From: Azospirillum lipoferum
GTDB lineage: Bacteria; Pseudomonadota; Alphaproteobacteria; Azospirillales; Azospirillaceae
NCBI RefSeq assembly: GCF_024170005.1
Contig: NZ_JALJXJ010000017.1
Span: forward strand, 1-64,000
DNA: 64,000 nt
Direction: 5' to 3'
In this document: piece by piece, positions 26,612 to 34,832 of the stretch
Position numbering within the stretch: position 1 is the stretch's first letter
Layout: each line of letters starts with the position of its first letter
The notes under the pieces: model-generated
What the model was told of the DNA's origin: nothing
Databases searched by the model: none
The model's input: only the letters and a program-made list of their open reading frames with translations
Translations under genes and position numbers: made by a program

Positions 26612-27901
26612 TCACCGGGCAAGAGCGAGCAGCCGGTCTCGGGTCGCCCCGAAGCACAGATAGACGGCGGCACTGGTGTGGACCGACACCCCGTCCAGAT
26701 CGGGCGGAATGCGGCCGTCCATGTCCAGCAATTCGACCGCCGCCCCGCGGGCGGTGAAGATCCGCCGGGCGGTGACGGCATTGGCGAAGGGCACGACGGC
26801 ATCCCGGCCGGCCCCGCACAGGACCATCGGCGCGCGCGGAGTCCAGTCCAGCAGGTCGTTGCGGGCCAGAGCCTGCCGGAACGGAAACTGGGGATCGTCG
26901 AAAGCCCGCGTGAAACCGTCCTGGCGAAGCCGCGCCATCTCGGCACCCGGCGGCAGCGCGCCCTGCCGGAGCAGATCGAAGATGTCGCGGGAACCGGGCA
27001 TGAGCCCTTCGACGGTGGCGTCGAAGGGCGGCCGGAACACCGCGGCGGGAGAGGCGTAGATGTTGCCGTAGACACGCTGCATCGCCACGACGGTATAGGC
27101 GAACAGCGCGGTCGCCAGACTGTTCGGCCCCGCCGGCCCGGTTCCCGACCAGCCGTCGACGAAGGTCCGCTCCAGCGCATAGGGGCCGGACATCGGCGCC
27201 GTCCCCGCCAGGGTGAATTCGGCGGCGTGGTCGCGCTCGATGGTGCGCTGTGCCGCCATGGCGGCATGGCCGCCCTGGGAATAGCCGGCCAGCAGCACCT
27301 TCCCCGACAGAGCGGTTCCCGCCTCCGCCGCCACGCTGCGCGCGGCACGCAGCGCATCGACGATGGCGGACGCCTCGCTCTCCGCATGGAGATAGGGGTG
27401 GAACGGATAGTCCGACCGCCCCAGCCCGAGATAATCGGTGGCAACGACCGCGACACCCTGGGCGGCATAGAACGTCATCAGCGGGCTGTCGCCCGCTGCG
27501 AGAAGATCGCCGGCCTGGGTGACGTCCCGCTGCATCCGGGTGCCCTGCGCCCAGCCCAGCAGCCCATGCGATTCGCTGCAGTCCGGGCCGCCGGGCAGCA
27601 ACAGCATGGCCGACGCCGTCGCCGGTTCGCCGCGCACGCCGATGGTGGCATAGCTCACCTGCGACAGGGTGACGTCGCAACGTGGTCGTCCAATGTAACC
27701 GGCGCGTTCGCCCAGCCCGGCTTCGATGGCATCCCGCCGGTAGGTCGCCAGCGTCGCCACCTCCAGCACCGAACCCCGCGCCGGAGCGACGGCCGCCTGC
27801 CGGACGGCCTCCGCCGCGGTGCCCGCCCCTGCCGCGCAGACGGCGGACATGAGACACAACAGCCACAGCCCGGCGCGCCTGACCCTCGTCATTGCGCGCA
27901 T
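26612..27901 (-). CDS. Secreted alpha/beta hydrolase, lipase-like
   Basis: The 429-residue protein starts with a signal peptide (VRRAGLWLLCLMSAVCAAGAGTAAEA). Its core is an alpha/beta hydrolase of the secretory-lipase type, with nucleophile motif GYSQGG near residue 207 and a late DGVSVHTSA segment that may hold the catalytic His. The gene lies between the N-monooxygenase and the N-acyltransferase and overlaps the monooxygenase stop (TGATG), so it is co-expressed with siderophore tailoring. Such a hydrolase is not a standard siderophore gene. It could trim the acyl chain, open a lactone to release iron, or act on exogenous esters; none of these is shown. A second ATG three codons in (27892) is possible. 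Confidence 0.8.
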   Translation of the reverse strand: MRAMTRVRRAGLWLLCLMSAVCAAGAGTAAEAVRQAAVAPARGSVLEVATLATYRRDAIEAGLGERAGYIGRPRCDVTLSQVSYATIGVRGEPATASAMLLLPGGPDCSESHGLLGWAQGTRMQRDVTQAGDLLAAGDSPLMTFYAAQGVAVVATDYLGLGRSDYPFHPYLHAESEASAIVDALRAARSVAAEAGTALSGKVLLAGYSQGGHAAMAAQRTIERDHAAEFTLAGTAPMSGPYALERTFVDGWSGTGPAGPNSLATALFAYTVVAMQRVYGNIYASPAAVFRPPFDATVEGLMPGSRDIFDLLRQGALPPGAEMARLRQDGFTRAFDDPQFPFRQALARNDLLDWTPRAPMVLCGAGRDAVVPFANAVTARRIFTARGAAVELLDMDGRIPPDLDGVSVHTSAAVYLCFGATRDRLLALAR

Positions 27902-29259
27902 CAGCGGTTCATCGCGCCGGCGACCAGACCGGTCGGTCCCGACTGGCGCCGGACCCTGCCGTCCGCCGGCGCCAGATCGAGGTAGAGGGCGGCGGCGATC
28001 TCCGCCGCGCGGACCGGCAGAACCGACAGCAGCGTGTCGCTCAGCCCATGGGTCTCTTCGCAGAAGCCCTGGATGAAGACCGGTGCCGTCAACTTGGAAT
28101 CGGTGCGGACGCGATAGTCGCGGTCCACCCGCAGGTCGCCCAGCAGGTCGCCCAGCGGCTCCAGCAGGCGCCGGTGGGAGTTGCGCTCGTAGCCGGTCGC
28201 CAGCACCACCGCGTCATAGCGGATTTCCTCCAGGCCACCGCTGGACAGGTCGCGCAGGGTCAGCGTGACGCCGGCCTCGTCCGATACGACTGCCTCGATC
28301 TCGCGCCGGCACAGGAAGCCGTGGCGCGGCACGCCGGAAACCTTCTGGCGGTAGAGAATGCCGTAGATGCGGTCGATCAGCTCGGAATCGACCACCGAAT
28401 AGTTGGTGTTGTGATAGTCGCGGATCAGCCGGGCGCGCTCCTCCTCCGGCAGGCCGAACATCACGTCGGTGTAGGCCGGCGCGAAGATCTCGTTGACGAA
28501 GGGGGTGTCGTCGGCCGGTCGCAGGACGGCGGAGCGCAGGATCATGTCGGCCCGCACCGACGGAAAACTGTCGTTGAGATCAATGAAGGCCTCGGCCGCG
28601 CTCTGCCCGCCGCCGACCAGGGCGATGCGCATCGGCGTCCCGGCGACACAGGGCTGGGCGGCGATGCGCTGCACATAGTCGGAATGGTGGAAGACGCGGG
28701 GATCGTCCTTCAGCCCGGCGAACAGGGTGGGAATGCGTGGCGTTCCGCCAGTGCCCACCACCAGCGAGCGGGTGCGCCGGACCCGCTCGATCCCGTCCGG
28801 ACCGCGGGTCACGACATCCAGCATGCCGATCGTGCCGGAACGGTCGGCCACCGGCTCGACACGCAGAACCTCCGTGCCGTAGCGGCAGAGATCGGAGAAA
28901 TGGGATGCCACCCAGCGGAGGTAGTCGTTGAACTCCATCCGGCAGGGATAGAAGGTGCCGATGTTGATGAAGTCGATCAGCCGCCCCTTGCGGTGCAGAT
29001 AGTTCACGAAGCTGTAGGGGCTCTGCGGATTGCGCAGGGTCACCAGATCCTTCAGGAAGGAAATCTGCAGGTCGCTCTGCTGCACCAGGGTGCCGCCATG
29101 CCAGCTGTAGGAGACCTGCCGGTCGAAATAGGCGGTGTCCAGCGTCCGTCCGGAACGTTCCGCCTGCTCTTCGAGGGCGATCGCCAGCCCGATGTTGGAT
29201 GGCCCGAACCCGACCCCCGCAAGGTCCAGGGGCTTTTCGGAAAGGCTGAACTGAGTCAT
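27901..29259 (-). CDS. L-ornithine/L-lysine N-monooxygenase (PvdA/IucD/SidA family)
   Basis: A 452-residue flavin monooxygenase that hydroxylates the side-chain amine of ornithine or lysine, the first step of hydroxamate formation. The FAD motif is GVGFGPSNIGLA at the N-terminus; the NADPH motif is VGGGQSAAEAF near residue 215; DTPFVNE, NTNYSVV and ATGYERN segments match the family. The ATG at 29259 lies a few residues before the FAD motif and fits family length; an open frame further upstream has no homology. It opens the tailoring operon, about 165 nt downstream of the predicted transcription start of the strongest iron-starvation box. Ornithine is the likelier substrate given the PvdA-like length, but lysine is not excluded. 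Confidence 0.94.
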   Translation of the reverse strand: MTQFSLSEKPLDLAGVGFGPSNIGLAIALEEQAERSGRTLDTAYFDRQVSYSWHGGTLVQQSDLQISFLKDLVTLRNPQSPYSFVNYLHRKGRLIDFINIGTFYPCRMEFNDYLRWVASHFSDLCRYGTEVLRVEPVADRSGTIGMLDVVTRGPDGIERVRRTRSLVVGTGGTPRIPTLFAGLKDDPRVFHHSDYVQRIAAQPCVAGTPMRIALVGGGQSAAEAFIDLNDSFPSVRADMILRSAVLRPADDTPFVNEIFAPAYTDVMFGLPEEERARLIRDYHNTNYSVVDSELIDRIYGILYRQKVSGVPRHGFLCRREIEAVVSDEAGVTLTLRDLSSGGLEEIRYDAVVLATGYERNSHRRLLEPLGDLLGDLRVDRDYRVRTDSKLTAPVFIQGFCEETHGLSDTLLSVLPVRAAEIAAALYLDLAPADGRVRRQSGPTGLVAGAMNR

Positions 29260-29433
29260 GGAATGGTCGTCCCCTGTTTGAGAATCCCCAAAACGACGCC
29301 ACGGCTGCCGGACGCTTGGGCCGGTCTTGCTCCTGCCTGCGCCGGTCGTGCCGGTCGTTGGCGTGGCGGGCTTCCAGCCGGAGCCGACCGGCTTCAGCCG
29401 ACCGCCGCCTCTTTCGCCGGATTCCTGAAAGAC

Positions 29434-29460
29434 GACGAACGCACCCCGCGGAAATTTAGG
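29434..29460 (-). promoter_or_regulatory. Predicted iron-starvation ECF sigma promoter of the tailoring operon
   Basis: On the minus strand the site reads CCTAAAT, 14 nt, TTCGTC. It contains TAAAT-N16-CGT exactly, the published PvdS recognition pattern, and TAAA-N17-CGTC, the OrbS pattern. It is the best of three matching boxes in the siderophore locus. The predicted start is near 29424. No sigma factor gene lies in the window, so it should be encoded elsewhere, possibly beyond the left edge. Confidence 0.7.
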
Positions 29461-29524
29461 CACTTCAGCAAACAGACCATCCGCGCCACCGGACTCCGCA
29501 ACAAAAAGCGGTGATTGGGCGGAT

Positions 29525-29626
29525 GATCCTGCCCGGGTTCGGTGGCTCTTGCGCACTTTGCCTGGATGGTCCGGGTTGCGGTGGCGAGCAGACTGGGGAT
29601 TGCCCACATGGAAGGAGCACGGAGCG
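29525..29626 (+). mobile_element. ISL3-family insertion sequence end (remnant)
   Basis: About 100 bp starting with GATCCTGCCCGGGTTCGGTG are the inverse of the right end of the element at 63005-63372, with roughly 85 percent identity by eye. The match covers the 42-bp terminal repeat and the adjoining GGTTGCGGTGGCGAGCAGAC stretch, then stops. No transposase is left. It is an old end fragment, oriented opposite to the second copy. Confidence 0.75.
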
Positions 29627-29667
29627 CGCGGGATTGCCCCGGCTCGGTGAACGGGTTGGGACTTGTT

Positions 29668-29826
29668 TCACCCCGCAGCGCTGGATCTCCTTTCGTAGTC
29701 GACCGGTGACAGATGGCCGGGGGCGGTGTGCCATCGGCAGGGATTGTACCAGCCTTCGACAAAGGGAAAGGCGGCAATGCGAGCCTTGGTATGAGAGCGG
29801 AACCGCCGCCAATCGAGCCGAAATCA
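29668..29826 (-). pseudogene. IS3-family transposase C-terminal fragment
   Basis: On the minus strand a 52-residue open stretch ends at a stop at 29668. It reads FRSHTKARIAAF, then VEGWYNPCRWHTAPGHLSPVDYE, the classic C-terminus of IS3-family OrfB integrases (WYN-x-R-x-H-x2-L-x-LSP-x-x-YE). The catalytic DDE part is gone. The fragment abuts the stop codon of the MFS transporter gene, marking a rearrangement point between the siderophore locus and the catabolic genes. Confidence 0.75.
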
Positions 29827-31209
29827 CTAGGCGACCGACGTCCGTCGTTTAAGCCGTTGCTGCCGGATCGAATGTCCGACCAGGACCATGATGATCGCTG
29901 CAAGCAGGAGAAAGGCGCCGGACACGACGATGGCAATGGCGGTACGGGAAAAATCAGGGTTCTCTCCGCGGACGAGGGCAATCATGTAGGGGGAGACGAA
30001 TCCTGCGATGTTGCCGATTGCGCAGATCAAAGCGATCCCGCCCGCCGCTCCGCGCCCGGTCAGAAGTTCCGGAATGGTGGCCCAGAACGACGGCAGGGTG
30101 GAAATGCAGCCCACCGCGCCGATGCAGAAGCCGAGGAACGCGATGACAGGCGCAGTCGAGAGGGTAAGAGCCGAAAGGCAGAAGCCTGCCGCCCCCAGGG
30201 TCGCGAAGGCGGAATAGTGAAGCACTCTTTCGTTGCGCACATCGGAACTGCGGGCGATCAGCACCAGACCCAGCGAGGCGAAGGCATAAGGAATTGCAGT
30301 CAGCCATCCGATCTGGAAGGTGCTGTAGCTTCCATGCGATATCTCCTTGAGGATGGTCGGGAGGAAAAAGGACAGCGCATAGATCGGAATGACCATGCTG
30401 AAGAAGATCGCCGCAAAGCCGAGTACCCGAATGTCCGTTGCCGCGCTCAAGGTAGAACCGAGTTTATGTGAAGCCTCGCCCTCCGCTGCACGATCCTGCG
30501 CGAGCCTTCGGACCAGCCATCCACGCTCTTCCGCGTTTAGCCAGGTCGCTTCCTCGGGGGTGTTGGTCAGGTAGCGGAAGATGAACCAGGCGATCAGAAT
30601 GGACGGAATGCCCTCGATGATGAGCATGAACTGCCATCCGGACAGCCCAAACGGACTGAACCCCATCAGCCAACCTGAGAATGGCGCGCCAATCAGGGTC
30701 GAGACCGGAACGGCAAGGTAGAAGAGGCCGATCACACCGGCACGGTGCGACGTTGGAATCCATTGCGTGATGTAGAGAAGGACGCCCGGCACCAGACCCG
30801 CTTCGGCAACGCCCAACAGAAAGCGGAGGGCGTAGAAGCTCCATTCCCCTTGCGCGAATGCCGTGGCGATGGCGGCCAGACCCCAGGTCGCCGCGATGCG
30901 GGCGATCCATATCCGGGCCCCCACCCGGTAGAGAATGAGGTTGCTCGGCACTTCGAACAGGACGTAGCCGATGAAGAAGAGACCGGCGCCAAGGCCGAAT
31001 GCAGCCTCGCTGAGATTCAGATCAGGCTGCATCTGCAGCTTGGCAAGTCCGATATTCGTCCGGTCCAGATAGTTGAAGATGTAGGTTATGAACAGAATCA
31101 GGACCAGACGGCTGTTCACCTTGCGCATCACCGTTCTTTCGAGAGATCTCTCGGATTGAACGGTCGCACCGGCGTCAGCCGCGCCGAGCTGCTCCTGCAT
31201 ATGGGCCAT
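29827..31209 (-). CDS. MFS transporter, anion:cation symporter (ACS) family
   Basis: A 460-residue inner-membrane permease with twelve predicted helices. The first loop has YIFNYLDRTNIGLAKLQM, typical of the ACS family (tartrate, hexuronate, phthalate and similar carboxylates). VPGVLLYITQWIPTSHRAGVIGLFY is the conserved segment after helix five. The ATG at 31209 has GGGAGGAG about 6 nt upstream; a later ATG (31128) sits nearer the first helix but lacks a good ribosome site. It is downstream of the dehydrogenase genes on the same strand and probably imports their organic-acid substrate. The 3' end abuts an IS3 remnant, but the length is normal, so it appears intact. Confidence 0.9.
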   Translation of the reverse strand: MAHMQEQLGAADAGATVQSERSLERTVMRKVNSRLVLILFITYIFNYLDRTNIGLAKLQMQPDLNLSEAAFGLGAGLFFIGYVLFEVPSNLILYRVGARIWIARIAATWGLAAIATAFAQGEWSFYALRFLLGVAEAGLVPGVLLYITQWIPTSHRAGVIGLFYLAVPVSTLIGAPFSGWLMGFSPFGLSGWQFMLIIEGIPSILIAWFIFRYLTNTPEEATWLNAEERGWLVRRLAQDRAAEGEASHKLGSTLSAATDIRVLGFAAIFFSMVIPIYALSFFLPTILKEISHGSYSTFQIGWLTAIPYAFASLGLVLIARSSDVRNERVLHYSAFATLGAAGFCLSALTLSTAPVIAFLGFCIGAVGCISTLPSFWATIPELLTGRGAAGGIALICAIGNIAGFVSPYMIALVRGENPDFSRTAIAIVVSGAFLLLAAIIMVLVGHSIRQQRLKRRTSVA

Positions 31210-31243
31210 TTCGGCTCCTCCCGTTTTGATGTTTTTAAGTTTT

Positions 31244-31269
31244 CTCCAAAATCACTGTTCGTTTTGGAG
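31244..31269. repeat. 8-bp inverted repeat between dehydrogenase and MFS genes
   Basis: CTCCAAAA and TTTTGGAG are separated by 10 nt in the 104-nt gap upstream of the MFS transporter gene. The symmetric AT-rich halves suit an operator of a dimeric regulator. No T-run follows in the transcribed direction, so termination is less likely. Confidence 0.35.
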
Positions 31270-31313
31270 CACGGACGCTTTGGGCCGTGTGGGGCATGGC
31301 AGAAAGGCCAAAC

Positions 31314-32423
31314 TCAGGCAGCCGAGGCTGCGGGTGCGAGATTGGCGCACAGGATGCCGGTAATGTCCGCCGACCCCATCGTGCCCCCGATGTCGCCGCT
31401 GAGGGCGTTGCGTTGAGCCAGCGCATCGTGAACGGCCAACTCGATCCGGCGGGCTGCGTCGAGCAGCCGCCGATCCCCGTGACGCCGCCCCAGCCAATCG
31501 AGCATCATCGCGCCCGCGAGTACCGTTCCGTAGGGATTGGCGATGCCTTTCCCGGAGATATCCGGCGCCGAACCGTGCGATGCCTGGAAGAAGCCGTTGC
31601 CATCCCCCAGCTCGGCGGACGGAGCCATGCCCATGCCCCCCACCGTCGCCGCGCCGAGGTCCGAAATGATGTCGCCGAACATGTTCTCCGTCACGATCAC
31701 ATCGTAGTGCGACGGCTGCCGCACGAGATGAAGGGTCATGGCGTCGACGAGCGCATATTCGGCCTCGACGTCGGGATAGCCCCGGGCCACTTCGCTGAAG
31801 ATCTCACGGAACAGGGCGTAGCTGCGCAGCACATTCGCCTTGTCGCAACAGGTCACCCGGCGGCGGCCGTCCGCCGGTGCGCCGCCGCGCGTCCGGGCAA
31901 GCTCGAAAGCGAAACGCACAATGCGCTCGATGCCCTTGCGCGTCTGGACCAGCGGATCCATCGCGACTTCACCACGCAGGAACACACCGCTGCCGCGTGC
32001 GGCGTACAGCCCTTCGCTGTTTTCCCGGACGATGACGTAATCGATGTCGCCGACCTCGCGTCCCCGAAGGGGGGACGTCACACCCGGCCACAGCTTGATC
32101 GGCCGGACATTCGCATAGAGATCGAGCTTGGACCGCAGCCCGAGCGTGAAGTCGAGCCCGGCTTCCGTGCCGTCCGGGTGGACCACGCCGGGAAGTCCGG
32201 CAGCGCCGTGCAGGATGGCATCGGCGCTCCGGCATGCCTCGAATGTGGCCGCCGGAAACGAGTCCCCGGTCCGCTGGAACAGTTCGGCCCCGGCAGGATA
32301 TTCGGCAAAGCGGAGAACAGCCGTGGATCCCAGCGCTTCGGTCAACACCCGCACCGCCGCCTTTGACACTTCCGGCCCGATGCCGTCACCCGGCACCACG
32401 GCGATGTCGTATATTTCCTTCAA
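31314..32423 (-). CDS. Isocitrate/isopropylmalate dehydrogenase family enzyme (tartrate/D-malate dehydrogenase-like)
   Basis: A 369-residue metal-dependent beta-decarboxylating dehydrogenase acting on a 2-hydroxy acid with NAD(P). Landmarks are AVVPGDGIGPEV near the N-terminus, VRENSEGLYA, the CDKANVL motif with catalytic Lys, and NMFGDIISDLGAATVGGMGMAPSA, the family signature with metal-binding Asp. Catabolic context (ACS transporter, aldehyde dehydrogenase, no leu genes) favours tartrate, D-malate or a related acid over leucine synthesis. The start codon is TTG at 32423, preceded by GGAGGA at good spacing; no ATG fits as well. It is the third gene in the aldehyde dehydrogenase, SDR, this gene, MFS order. 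Confidence 0.88.
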   Translation of the reverse strand: MKEIYDIAVVPGDGIGPEVSKAAVRVLTEALGSTAVLRFAEYPAGAELFQRTGDSFPAATFEACRSADAILHGAAGLPGVVHPDGTEAGLDFTLGLRSKLDLYANVRPIKLWPGVTSPLRGREVGDIDYVIVRENSEGLYAARGSGVFLRGEVAMDPLVQTRKGIERIVRFAFELARTRGGAPADGRRRVTCCDKANVLRSYALFREIFSEVARGYPDVEAEYALVDAMTLHLVRQPSHYDVIVTENMFGDIISDLGAATVGGMGMAPSAELGDGNGFFQASHGSAPDISGKGIANPYGTVLAGAMMLDWLGRRHGDRRLLDAARRIELAVHDALAQRNALSGDIGGTMGSADITGILCANLAPAASAA

Positions 32424-32520
32424 TTGAGGGTCCTCCGGCTCGAGAGAGGTTATCCGTGACGGCCTGCGAATCCTTCAGGCCGGGCAGATGCAGGGCTGGG
32501 AAATGAGAATTCCTGCGTTT

Positions 32521-32544
32521 GATCGGGTCCGATCCTGCCCGATC
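32521..32544. repeat. Inverted repeat just after the SDR gene
   Basis: GATCGGG and CCCGATC flank a 10-nt spacer directly downstream of the SDR stop codon. It can form a hairpin in the transcript but has no T-run. It may slow decay of, or polymerase on, the upstream message. Confidence 0.3.
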
Positions 32545-32548
32545 CGGC

Positions 32549-33295
32549 CTAGATGCATCGCCCGCCGTCGACTTCCATCGCGATGCCCGTGACCATGCTT
32601 GCCTCGTCGGAGGCTAGGAATGCCGTTGCATTGGCGATATCCGCCGGGGTCGACAGCCGGCCGATCGGGATGGTGGAGACGAACTTCGCCCGGATTTCGG
32701 CGGTATCCTTGCCCATGAAGGTTTTCAGCAACGGCGTGTCGCCGGCCACCGGGTTGACGGCGTTCACGCGAATTCCGAAAGGTGCCAGTTCCACCGCCAT
32801 CGCGCGCGTGGCGGTGATCACCCATCCCTTGGACGCGTTGTACCAGGTGAGATTCGGGCGCGGGCTGACGCCGCCCGTGGACGCGATGTTGACGATGGCG
32901 CCGCTCTTCTGCTGCTTGAACAGGGGAACGACCGCGCGGGCGCCGTGATAGATGGACTTCATGTTGACCGCCGCGATCCGGTCGAAGACGTCCTCCTCCA
33001 GGGCTTCCAGCGGCTGCGGAGGGTGCCCCATCCCGGCATTGTTCACGAGGATGTGCAGCCCGCCGAAGGCCTCCAGCGCCTGAGCCAGCGCGGCATCGAA
33101 GCCCTGACGGCCGCTGACGTCGGCAACGACCGGGACCGCGGCCGATCCGATTGCGGCGGCGACGCGTTCGGCCGCCCCGCCGTCGCGGTCGGCGATGACG
33201 ACCCTGGCTCCCTCCTCGACGAATTTCCGGACGATTCCTTCACCGAATCCGGATCCGCCGCCGGTGACGATCGCCACCTTGCCCTCTAAACGCAT
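32549..33295 (-). CDS. Short-chain dehydrogenase/reductase (classical SDR)
   Basis: A 248-residue NAD(P)-dependent oxidoreductase. The cofactor motif TGGGSGFGEGI is at residues 12-22 and NNAG follows near 90. The catalytic residues are the Ser in NIASTGG and Tyr/Lys in WYNASKGW. An Asp at the end of strand two (VIADRD) suggests NAD preference. I chose the ATG at 33295 with AGGAGA 6 nt upstream; the longer upstream frame adds 43 residues without likeness. It follows the aldehyde dehydrogenase gene by 55 nt. The pair would oxidise an alcohol to aldehyde and acid, but the substrate is not identified. Confidence 0.9.
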   Translation of the reverse strand: MRLEGKVAIVTGGGSGFGEGIVRKFVEEGARVVIADRDGGAAERVAAAIGSAAVPVVADVSGRQGFDAALAQALEAFGGLHILVNNAGMGHPPQPLEALEEDVFDRIAAVNMKSIYHGARAVVPLFKQQKSGAIVNIASTGGVSPRPNLTWYNASKGWVITATRAMAVELAPFGIRVNAVNPVAGDTPLLKTFMGKDTAEIRAKFVSTIPIGRLSTPADIANATAFLASDEASMVTGIAMEVDGGRCI

Positions 33296-33350
33296 GCGAT
33301 TCTCCTTATGGGGCAGAGATTGGGACAGAGATGGAGCCCGCGAGGCTCCG

Positions 33351-34832
33351 TCACGCGATGTTGAGCCAGACCGCCTTGGTGTTGAGATAGGAGTCCAGAT
33401 GCTCGGCCCCGCCCTCCCGGCCATAGCCGCTCATCTTGTAGCCGCCGAACGGAACCGCCGGGTCGAGCGCGTGGTAGGTGTTGACCCAGACCGACCCGGC
33501 GCGCAATTGCCGCGCCAGGCGGTGGGCTTTGCCGACATCGCGCGTGAACACGCCGGCCGCAAGCCCGTAAGGGGTGGCGTTGGCCCGCGTGACCGCTTCC
33601 TCGAGCGTGTCGAAGGGAAGGGTCGAGATGACCGGCCCGAAGATCTCCTCCCGGGCGATCGTCATGGTGTCGGTAACGTCGGTGAACACCGTCGGCGCGA
33701 TGAAATGCCCGTTCGCGAAAGCTCCCTCGCTCAGCCGATGACCGCCGGCAACCAGCCGGGCGCCCTGATCGCGCCCACTGTTCAGGAAGCCGCTCACCCG
33801 CTCCAGTTGCCGACCCGAGATCAGCGGTCCGATTTCCGTGGTGGGATCGGCGCCGTCGCCGACACGCAGCCGCGACGCATACTCGGCCAATCGGTGGGTG
33901 AATTCCTCCTGGATCGACCGTTCCAGGAACAAGCGCGAGCCGGCAATGCAGATCTGGCCGGAATTGGCGAACACCGCCATGGCCGCGACGGGAACCGCCT
34001 TTTCCAGATCCGCGTCCGCGCACACGATCACCGGCGACTTGCCGCCGAGTTCAAGCGAGACCCGTTTCAGATTGTTGGCGGATGCCCGAACGATGCTCTG
34101 CCCCGTCGCGGTCGAGCCGGTAAACACGATCTTGTCCACGCCCATATGTTCGGCGAGGGCGGCCCCGGCTTCCCCGCCGAGCCCGGTGACGACATTGACC
34201 ACGCCCGGAGGCACGCCGGCCTCGTTCATGATGTCGGCGATCAGCAGCGGCGTCAGCGGCGCTTCCTCGGACGGCTTCAGCACGACCGTGCAGCCGGTGG
34301 CAAGCGCCGGGCCGATCTTCCAGATCGACGCGGCAGTCGGCGCGTTCCAGGGGATAATGGCACCGACCACGCCGACCGCTTCCCGCCGCGTGAACGACAT
34401 CAGGTCGCCCGGCAGGGAGTTCTCGATCGTCGCGCCGTGCAGGGCGGTGGCCATGCCGGCGTAGTAACGCAGCATGCCGACCACCCGGCCCTTGTTCGCG
34501 CGGGTCCGCAGGATCGGCATGCCCATGTCGGCGGTATCGGACTGGCAGATTTCCTCCCAATGCCGCTCGAAGAGATCGGCGATCCTCAGCAGGAGCGTCT
34601 GCCGTTCATAGGGCTTGAAGCGCGACCACGGTCCTTCGAAGGCTTCCCGCGCCGCGGCTACGGCGATGTCGATATCCTGTCTGTTGCCACGCGGGACCGT
34701 GGCCAGCAATTTCCCGGTCGCCGGGTTGCGGGTCTCCAAGGTCTCGCCGGATTGGGCGTCGACCCAGGCGCCGCCCACGAACATGCGACGGTGCCGACCA
34801 TCAAGCCTGTGGCGGAACTCGTTCGATTCCAT
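33351..34832 (-). CDS. NAD(P)-dependent aldehyde dehydrogenase
   Basis: A 493-residue member of the ALDH superfamily, of normal length. The general-base Glu lies in LELGGKSP, the catalytic Cys in NSGQICIAGSR, and the cofactor segment is IIPWNAPTAASIWK with FTGSTATGQ. It oxidises an aldehyde to the carboxylic acid. It is first in the minus-strand catabolic group and diverges from the ABC transporter operon, sharing a 392-nt control region. The chain aldehyde dehydrogenase, SDR, hydroxy-acid dehydrogenase, organic-acid transporter looks like one degradative pathway. The sequence does not name the aldehyde. Confidence 0.93.
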   Translation of the reverse strand: MESNEFRHRLDGRHRRMFVGGAWVDAQSGETLETRNPATGKLLATVPRGNRQDIDIAVAAAREAFEGPWSRFKPYERQTLLLRIADLFERHWEEICQSDTADMGMPILRTRANKGRVVGMLRYYAGMATALHGATIENSLPGDLMSFTRREAVGVVGAIIPWNAPTAASIWKIGPALATGCTVVLKPSEEAPLTPLLIADIMNEAGVPPGVVNVVTGLGGEAGAALAEHMGVDKIVFTGSTATGQSIVRASANNLKRVSLELGGKSPVIVCADADLEKAVPVAAMAVFANSGQICIAGSRLFLERSIQEEFTHRLAEYASRLRVGDGADPTTEIGPLISGRQLERVSGFLNSGRDQGARLVAGGHRLSEGAFANGHFIAPTVFTDVTDTMTIAREEIFGPVISTLPFDTLEEAVTRANATPYGLAAGVFTRDVGKAHRLARQLRAGSVWVNTYHALDPAVPFGGYKMSGYGREGGAEHLDSYLNTKAVWLNIA

